This document shows, piece by piece, positions 42,792 to 46,437 of a stretch of DNA of 46,437 bases (the stretch's first letter is position 1; each line of letters begins with the position of its first letter). A model generated the notes under the pieces. That model was not told the DNA's origin. It did no database searches and was given only the letters and a program-made list of their open reading frames with translations. Source of the DNA: RGIG3102 sp964525015 (lineage in GTDB: Bacteria; Bacillota; Clostridia; Oscillospirales; Ruminococcaceae); contig CAZGFY010000018.1 in the NCBI GenBank assembly GCA_964525015.1, positions 1 to 46,437 of the forward strand. The letters run 5' to 3'. The position numbers and the translations under genes were made by a program.

Positions 42792-44747
42792 ATGAAAAAA
42801 TTAATTGCAATTATTTTAGCTTCTGCTTTATCATTTAGTATGCTTACAGCTTGCTCTAAAACAACTGAAGAAACTACAATTGAAGAAGTAAGCTATAGTA
42901 GCGAGGAAACAGCAGATGTTGTTGTCGTTGGTGCCGGTGGGGCTGGCTTATCAGCGGCTTTATCAGCAGTTGAAAACGGTGCACAAAGCGTTATCGTTTT
43001 AGAAAAAATGCCAATGACTGGTGGTGCTTTAAATACAACAAGTGGCACAATGTCTGGGGCTAACACTATCATTCAAGAAATTGATGGCCTAACTGAAGAT
43101 TCTATCGAATCATACAAAGCAGATATTATGCTAGAAGGCCAAAAACTAGGCGGTGAGCCAAATGAAGAATTAGTTGATTTATATGTTAATAATGCAGCTA
43201 GATTAATTGATTTTATGTGGGAAGCTGGCCTTTCTGATAATGAATACACAACTGACGCTGAGGGAAGAAAATCTGTTTTTGCTCCTGAACACACTTTATA
43301 TTCATACCCACGTTCATACAAAGCAAAGCCACACGATTCAGAAACTTACAAATCCGCAGCTCACGAATTACTAGATGAATTAGTGGCAGCTGAAGAAAAA
43401 ATCACTGTTTTATTAAATACACAAGTTGTTGAGTTAGTGGCTAATGAAGAAGGGCAAGTTCTTTCAGCTTTAGCAACGAGTCAAGGTCAAACAATTAAAT
43501 TCACAGCTAATAATGGTATTATTATGGCAACTGGTGGATACGCTGGAAACCCTAGCTTAATGGGAGAATTTAGCGAATATGGCGATGTTGTTATCACTGG
43601 TGGTCTTCCTAGCGCTGATGGTAATGGACTAAGATTAATGCAGGAAGTTGGCGCTTCATTAAATGAAGAATCAATGGGCTGGATTCCAACTTACCCAATG
43701 GGACTTGAAAGTCTTGAAGTTCCTGGCACTGGTAGAATTGCAACAACAAAAACTCAATTTGCTGGTGGTATTTTAGTAAATGTTGATGGTGAAAGATTCG
43801 TTGATGAAACTTCTGCTGATAATGTTGAGAGAGAAGTTGCTCTAGAACATCAGCCAGAAGGCATTCAATATGAAATTTACACAGATAAAATTGGCGATGA
43901 TTTAATTGCAGGTGGACAAGGCGCGTTCCTTCAATATTTCTTTAGAACAGAAGCTTTTGCACCTTATGTTGTTAGTGCAAACTCACTTGAAGAATTAGCA
44001 GAAAAACTAGATATCCCTGTTGATACATTCCTAAAAACAGTTGAAGATTACAACGCAGCTGTTGACTCAAAAGGAACTGATGAATTCGGACGTGATTTTA
44101 GCGAAACTTCATCTCCATTCAATGTTGCAATAAACAAAATCGAAGGCGAAACATACTATGCAGTTACAACAAAACCACTTGCAATAGTTACAATGGGTGG
44201 TATTAATGTTAACGCTAATCTACAAGTTGTAAATGAAGAAGGAACTGCTATTCCTGGCCTTTACGCTGCTGGCGAAACTATTGGTGGTGTTTGGGGAAGA
44301 TATATATCTTCTGGCGTAGGCGTTATGGGGCCTATCGTATTTGGTAATATTGCAGGTGAAAAAGTTATGACTGAAACTTTAGCTACTGGCTACACAGTTA
44401 GCGAAGCGTCAAATATTCTTTCAGAAGATTTATTTGTTAAAGAGTCTGCATCAGTTAAAATGGACTTCTCTTTAGAAGGCGCAAAAGATGGTGATTACAC
44501 AGCAACTGTTGATGGTCAAGAAGGGCCAATGGAAGTTAAGGTATCTATAAAAGATGAAACATTAACTGCTGTTGAAATTGTAAGCCATAATGAAACACTT
44601 TCAATCGCACAGCCAGCTTTTGATACTATCCCTAGTGCAATCGTTGAAAATAACGATGTAAATGTTGATGTTGTTTCTAGCGCAACACTAACTTCAACTC
44701 GTATTATGACAGCCGTTTTAGAAGCTGTTGAAACTGCGAAAAACTAA
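42792..44747 (+). CDS. Secreted flavinylated FAD-dependent reductase (lipoprotein)
   Basis: This is a 651-residue exported lipoprotein with a signal peptide and lipobox LTAC (Cys21), a fumarate-reductase/succinate-dehydrogenase-type FAD domain (about 42-525; VVVVGAGGAGLSAAL, YAAGETIGGVWG) and a C-terminal FMN-binding domain (about 560-651). The latter has DVVSSATLT, the ApbE flavinylation motif with Thr632 as probable FMN attachment site. Such proteins accept electrons at the cell surface and reduce substrates such as fumarate or urocanate. Here the substrate residues of fumarate reductases are changed: GGVHG reads GGVWG (Trp501) and the TTRDK block reads ETSADNV. It probably reduces another compound. 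It diverges from an AraC regulator. Confidence 0.9.
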   Translation: MKKLIAIILASALSFSMLTACSKTTEETTIEEVSYSSEETADVVVVGAGGAGLSAALSAVENGAQSVIVLEKMPMTGGALNTTSGTMSGANTIIQEIDGLTEDSIESYKADIMLEGQKLGGEPNEELVDLYVNNAARLIDFMWEAGLSDNEYTTDAEGRKSVFAPEHTLYSYPRSYKAKPHDSETYKSAAHELLDELVAAEEKITVLLNTQVVELVANEEGQVLSALATSQGQTIKFTANNGIIMATGGYAGNPSLMGEFSEYGDVVITGGLPSADGNGLRLMQEVGASLNEESMGWIPTYPMGLESLEVPGTGRIATTKTQFAGGILVNVDGERFVDETSADNVEREVALEHQPEGIQYEIYTDKIGDDLIAGGQGAFLQYFFRTEAFAPYVVSANSLEELAEKLDIPVDTFLKTVEDYNAAVDSKGTDEFGRDFSETSSPFNVAINKIEGETYYAVTTKPLAIVTMGGINVNANLQVVNEEGTAIPGLYAAGETIGGVWGRYISSGVGVMGPIVFGNIAGEKVMTETLATGYTVSEASNILSEDLFVKESASVKMDFSLEGAKDGDYTATVDGQEGPMEVKVSIKDETLTAVEIVSHNETLSIAQPAFDTIPSAIVENNDVNVDVVSSATLTSTRIMTAVLEAVETAKN

Positions 44748-44770
44748 TTTTTAAATAAATTATCACTTAT

Positions 44771-44799
44771 AAAACAAGTGGCTTAAAGCCACTTGTTTT
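44771..44799 (+). terminator. Terminator of the flavinylated reductase gene
   Basis: A 12-bp perfect stem (AAAACAAGTGGC / GCCACTTGTTTT) with a TTAAA loop is followed by TTTATTTAT. Confidence 0.88.
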
Positions 44800-44975
44800 T
44801 TTATTTATAGGATTATAATTAGTTTTTTTAATTTATATATACTTTATTTTAAGTGTAATTATCAATTTTACCAATATATAAAAACATCGATAAATATGGT
44901 ACAATAAAAATAATTTTAAATTTTATCGCACATTTTATTACTCTCAAACGTTAAACATTATGAAAGGAGGTTTTT

Positions 44976-45458
44976 ATGTCTTTAGAGCTCAGAGAACAAT
45001 ACCAAAAAATATATACCTTTTGCTATTTTAAAGTGCAAAATAAAGAAGTTGCAGAAGATATTACACAGGAAACATTTCTAAAATATTTTTCTACTACTTC
45101 CTATCTTGATAAAGGCAAAAAACTCGCCTTTTTATACACAATAGCGCGCAATTTGTGTAATGATTATTTTAGAAAATCAAAACAAACAGCAAATACTTAT
45201 AATATCGAAGATGTAGCAATTGATTTACTAAAAGAAGATATAACAGATGATTTAGAAACATCTATTTCTATTAAAACAGCTATATCAAAGCTTAATTTTG
45301 ATGAGCAGGAATTAATTTTACTTCGATATACAAACAATCTTTCGATAAACGAAATCGCAGAATATCTAAATATTTCAAGATTTGCAGTTTATAGAAAACT
45401 AAACAAAGCCCAAAAACAACTAAAGTCTACGCTAAGAAAGGAGGATTTTTATGAATAA
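44976..45458 (+). CDS. ECF-type RNA polymerase sigma factor
   Basis: This 160-residue sigma factor has region 2 (about 8-65; VAEDITQETFLKYF, LAFLYTIARNLCNDYFRKS) and region 4 (about 100-155; LNFDEQELILLRYTNNLSINEIAEYLNIS). AAAGGAGG gives an excellent ribosome site. It overlaps the next gene by 8 bases. In place of a classical zinc anti-sigma gene, the operon continues with a membrane protein and an ABC ATPase, a layout seen in sigma factors that control their own ABC transporter. Confidence 0.92.
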   Translation: MSLELREQYQKIYTFCYFKVQNKEVAEDITQETFLKYFSTTSYLDKGKKLAFLYTIARNLCNDYFRKSKQTANTYNIEDVAIDLLKEDITDDLETSISIKTAISKLNFDEQELILLRYTNNLSINEIAEYLNISRFAVYRKLNKAQKQLKSTLRKEDFYE

Positions 45459-46170
45459 AAAACTTAAACAAGCCATAAAACAAAGCTTTACCCCACCACC
45501 TACTCAAAAAATGGATGAATTTATAAATAGTATTCGCTACCCAAGAGCAAAACTAAGCCAAGTGATAATTTCGCAAATAGGATTTATACGAAAACGAGTT
45601 TGGATTTTTTCTATCCTTAGTATATTTCTAGCTTTTTTCTACACCTATCTTGCAAACACTCCAGAGAATATTATTTCAGGAGTATCTGCAATTTTACCAC
45701 TATTTTCTCTATGTTTAATAACTGAATTTTATAAAAGCCGTGCTTATAATATGGAAGAAACTGAGCTTGCTTGTAAATATAATTTAACTAAAATCACGCT
45801 TATGAGAATTTTAATTCTCGGTGTTATCAGCTTTATTATACTTTTATTTTTTATTATTATAGCAAATAAAAATGATTATGGAGCAATTAGAAACACTGTT
45901 TATATATCCGTTCCATTTTTATTTTCAAGCTTTATAAGTCTTGTAGTTATAACTAAATTCCATTCAAAAGATGCAATATATGTTTGCAGTGCAGTTAGTG
46001 GAGTTATTAGTCTTTTTATGCTACTCGAAAACAATATTTTAAGAGTAATTTATAATGAAAGTTTTATTTTTTTATGGGTTATGAGTTTTGCTATTCTTTT
46101 AGGACTTCTTTTTAACAGCCTTATTAAATTTATAAAATCACAGGAGGATTTACAATGGAACTATCTTTAG
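45451..46170 (+). CDS. Multi-pass membrane protein in an ECF sigma/ABC operon
   Basis: This 239-residue protein has a cytoplasmic N-terminus (about 1-50) and six predicted membrane segments from about residue 51. I do not recognise a named family by eye. In comparable Bacillota operons the second gene encodes a membrane protein that restrains the sigma factor or forms part of the transporter. It overlaps the sigma gene by 8 bases and the ABC ATPase gene by 16, so all three are coupled. No HxxxCxxC zinc motif is present in the N-terminal part. Confidence 0.75.
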   Translation: MNKKLKQAIKQSFTPPPTQKMDEFINSIRYPRAKLSQVIISQIGFIRKRVWIFSILSIFLAFFYTYLANTPENIISGVSAILPLFSLCLITEFYKSRAYNMEETELACKYNLTKITLMRILILGVISFIILLFFIIIANKNDYGAIRNTVYISVPFLFSSFISLVVITKFHSKDAIYVCSAVSGVISLFMLLENNILRVIYNESFIFLWVMSFAILLGLLFNSLIKFIKSQEDLQWNYL

Positions 46171-46437
46171 ATAGATTAACTAAACAATATAAAAATAAAA
46201 TCGCAGTTGATAGATTATCACTTAATCTTACAAGCGGAGTATACGGCTTACTCGGTGCAAATGGTGCCGGCAAAACCACTCTTATGCGAATGATTTGCGG
46301 AATACTAAAGCCAACAAGTGGTGAAGTGAAATTCAATGGCATACCAGCATCTGATGAAAATTATCGTGATGCACTAGGATACCTGCCACAAGATTTTGGA
46401 TATTATCCAGAATTTTCAGCACAGGATTTTATGTATT
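46155..46437 (+). CDS. ABC transporter ATP-binding protein (3' cut by window)
   Basis: The first 94 residues of an ABC ATPase are visible. Walker A is GANGAGKTT (about 34-42), followed by MRMICGILKPTSGEVKFNG and the Q-loop GYLPQDFGYYPEFSAQDFM. The PQDFGYYPxFT-type sequence is typical of the small ABC-2 exporters found with anti-sigma-like membrane proteins. AGGAGG lies 7 bases before the ATG. The signature and Walker B motifs lie beyond the window. Confidence 0.92.
   Translation, partial: MELSLDRLTKQYKNKIAVDRLSLNLTSGVYGLLGANGAGKTTLMRMICGILKPTSGEVKFNGIPASDENYRDALGYLPQDFGYYPEFSAQDFMY

Noticed and set aside
1..46437. CRISPR array, insertion sequence or prophage genes
   Set aside because: I looked for regularly spaced repeats, transposase motifs and phage structural genes and saw none apart from the recombinase tail at the left edge.

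Overview
The window is AT-rich (by eye about 30% GC) and comes from a low-GC Gram-positive bacterium, most likely an anaerobic, spore-forming member of the Clostridia (Bacillota). The evidence is strong AGGAG-type ribosome sites 8-12 nt before starts, frequent TTG starts, intrinsic terminators after almost every unit, encoded CCA ends on the tRNAs, spmA/spmB, an alpha2-type glycyl-tRNA synthetase, paired short chromate transporters and an FtsEX/EnvC-like/S41 cluster. The species cannot be named from the sequence alone.

Layout. 1-570: the 3' end of a large serine recombinase, then a hairpin-rich segment with locally high GC; this looks like the edge of a mobile element. 570-4.8 kb: a NusG-domain-II protein, a PepV-type dipeptidase, a VTC polyphosphate-polymerase-like protein paired with DUF4956, and a flavin reductase. 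4.8-10.1 kb (minus strand): CdaR/PucR-type regulator, then ftsE-ftsX-M23 hydrolase-S41 protein. The S41 protein has Tyr at the catalytic serine position. 10.3-18.6 kb: RsuA-type pseudouridine synthase, DUF4830 protein, cyclophilin, then a BlaI repressor with a 1128-residue fusion (M56 BlaR1-like protease, Asp-box propeller, two M23 domains), a DUF2974 hydrolase and RodA. 18.7-21 kb: tsaE-tsaB-rpiB-upp. 21-31 kb: membrane, transport and chemotaxis genes. 30.6-34.6 kb: M19 dipeptidase, glyQS, ECF sigma/anti-sigma pair. 34.6-34.9 kb: tRNA-Thr, -Asp and -Trp (minus strand) behind a consensus promoter. 35-39 kb: MFS transporter, free-methionine-sulfoxide reductase, YitT protein, lysA. 39-41.6 kb (minus strand): a complete lysine riboswitch with promoter and terminator, followed by spmA-spmB-LD-carboxypeptidase. 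41.8-44.8 kb: an AraC regulator diverging from a secreted, covalently flavinylated reductase. 45-46.4 kb: an ECF sigma/membrane protein/ABC ATPase operon cut by the window edge.

Themes. Much of the window concerns the cell envelope: FtsEX and its hydrolase, RodA, the BlaI/M56-M23 sensor, LD-carboxypeptidase and the VTC pair. A second theme is lysine/diaminopimelate: lysA, LD-carboxypeptidase and a lysine riboswitch. The strongest candidates for something new are (1) the BlaR1-like protease fused to an Asp-box propeller and two degenerate LytM domains, with its own BlaI operators, and (2) the lysine riboswitch whose only downstream genes are spmA-spmB-ldcA.
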